This document shows, one piece after another, positions 52,314 to 53,120 of a DNA stretch of 53,120 bases (positions are counted from its first letter, which is position 1; every line of letters begins with the position of its first letter). Where the stretch lies: the NCBI GenBank assembly GCA_937907215.1, contig CALESG010000130.1, positions 1 to 53,120 of the forward strand. Direction: 5' to 3'. The DNA is from an uncultured Ruminococcus sp. GTDB lineage: Bacteria > Bacillota > Clostridia > Oscillospirales > Ruminococcaceae. Both the position numbers and the translations under genes were made by a program. The notes under the pieces are model-generated. The model was not told where the DNA came from and did not search any database. It saw nothing but the letters and a program-made list of their open reading frames with translations.

Positions 52314-52967
52314 TTATTTGATAACTGAATGAGAGTGAATATAAAATTCCTCCTGACTTGGCTGCCATGCCTTGACTTTAGGCGGGAATTCAGCATCAAA
52401 TTGTGAAATTTTTTCCTCGTTGTTAAGCAGATCTGAAACACGACTTTCATGATAATACCATCTTCTGCCATCGAGTACGCCATTACGAAGTTCCCTTACA
52501 AGAAGTGCTGCAGGGAAAATATCACCCTCAAGGCAAATATTATATTTCGAACTGCTTCTGAAGCCTCTTGACACGTAATTATCTGGATTGCCGAAAATCA
52601 CAACTGTATCATATCCCATTTCAACTGCTTTTGCAAAAGAGTGTTCAAGGAGAATTTTGCCATATCCCATATGCTGATATTCAGGCAAAACACAAATCGG
52701 TCCAAAAGAAAGTATTTCTTTTTCCATTCCTGATTCGTCAATAAGTTTAGATTTAGTGTACATTATGCTTGCGATCACTTTTCCACCAACTTCAATAACA
52801 AAATCAAGTTCTGGAATGAAATCAGCGTGATTTCTCATAACGTGTGCAAAATAATGCTCATTAGCTCCGGGAACGCTTAAATTCCAAAACGCTTCACGGT
52901 TTATATTTTCTACTGTTCTATAGTCTGCTGATGTTTCTAAACGGATAATATAGTTATTTTTATTCAT
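52314..52967 (-). CDS. GNAT-family N-acetyltransferase
   Basis: A 217-residue acetyltransferase. The acetyl-CoA loop is seen in ICVLPEYQHMGYGKILLEHSFAKA, with a beta-bulge region GYDTVVIFGNPDNYVSRGF typical of YhbS-like members. The C-terminal ~60 residues (RELRNGVLDGRRWYYHES onward) are an extension seen in this subgroup. The start is the ATG at 52967 with AGGAGG seven bases upstream; a longer frame from 52997 adds ten residues that encode that site. The substrate cannot be told from sequence. Confidence 0.9.
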   Translation of the reverse strand: MNKNNYIIRLETSADYRTVENINREAFWNLSVPGANEHYFAHVMRNHADFIPELDFVIEVGGKVIASIMYTKSKLIDESGMEKEILSFGPICVLPEYQHMGYGKILLEHSFAKAVEMGYDTVVIFGNPDNYVSRGFRSSSKYNICLEGDIFPAALLVRELRNGVLDGRRWYYHESRVSDLLNNEEKISQFDAEFPPKVKAWQPSQEEFYIHSHSVIK

Positions 52968-52995
52968 TATTTTTCCTCCTGAAAATTGTTGACTC

Positions 52996-53037
52996 AACGG
53001 GAGGTTTGTGTGAGAATGTATTCACAAACTTCCCGTT
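52996..53037. repeat. 15-bp inverted repeat upstream of the GNAT gene
   Basis: AACGGGAGGTTTGTG (52996-53010) pairs with CACAAACTTCCCGTT (53023-53037) with a single G-U or A-C position and a 12-base loop. It could be the terminator of a gene beyond the window or a leader element of the GNAT gene. No strong U-run is seen. Confidence 0.6.
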
Positions 53038-53120
53038 TACGCTGCTATCTCAGGTCTACTATTTTTATTCAAACAATACTCTCCTTAACTTAAATTGATT
53101 TTATAAAAAATAAGGCAAAG

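Overview
The window looks like a chromosomal segment of a Gram-positive, anaerobic, fibre-degrading clostridial bacterium, most probably a Ruminococcus or close relative. The evidence is an AT-rich composition, consensus TTGACA-17-TATAAT promoters, strong AGGAGG ribosome binding sites, Firmicutes-type operons (yicC-gmk-rpoZ-priA-def-fmt-rsmB-rlmN-prpC-prkC-rsgA-thiN-spoVM; rplS-lepB-rbgA-rnhB), a T-box-controlled tyrS, sporulation genes (spoIIE, spoVM, a SpoIVFB-like M50 protease), and a secreted GH48 cellulase ending in a dockerin, the hallmark of a cellulosome. The species cannot be fixed from the sequence. I see no rRNA, CRISPR array, prophage or insertion sequence.

Layout. 1-2341: rplS-lepB-rbgA-rnhB, minus strand, driven by a clear promoter with a ~170 nt leader; rnhB is cut by the window edge. 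2350-5879: an unexplained B12/radical-SAM pair and an M50 protease with a small membrane partner. 5880-6060: three consecutive hairpins. 6061-19380: the long housekeeping cluster yicC to spoVM, including a 30-codon spoVM. 19577-22450: the GH48-dockerin cellulase, with its own terminator and a perfect-consensus promoter at 22607-22635. 22989-27698, plus strand: a four-gene Gld-like ABC system (ATPase, permease, GldG-like, DUF4340). 27865-29755: a small HMA protein and tyrS behind a tyrosine T-box. 29837-33374: a heterodimeric ABC exporter. 33439-35313: a zinc-ribbon/TPR/transmembrane protein of unknown function. 35501-36402: a lipoprotein C39-type peptidase. 36497-39717: a C_GCAxxG_C_C protein and a Tet(M)-like GTPase fused to a Rae1/YacP-like NYN nuclease domain. 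39771-43341: a YetF/DUF4363 pair, GtrA, a CNNM/CorC protein, and an FTR-like iron-sulfur protein with thioredoxin. 43434-49473: the glycogen operon glgB-glgC-glgD-glgA. 49634-51903: spoIIE with a Spo0A-type promoter. 52056-52233: tRNA-Gln. 52314-52967: a GNAT acetyltransferase.

How it fits together. The backbone is translation and ribosome maturation (rplS, rbgA, rsgA, rlmN, rsmB, def, fmt, tyrS, tRNA-Gln), with PrkC/PrpC signalling embedded in it. Lifestyle genes surround it: cellulose attack by the GH48 enzyme, glycogen storage, thioredoxin chemistry that may be ferredoxin-linked, and sporulation. The most notable items are the Tet(M)-like/NYN fusion (a predicted ribosome-targeted mRNA nuclease), the Spo0A-type spoIIE promoter with 21-bp spacing, the tiny spoVM gene, a duplicated palindromic element whose loop is also conserved, and the zinc-ribbon membrane protein.
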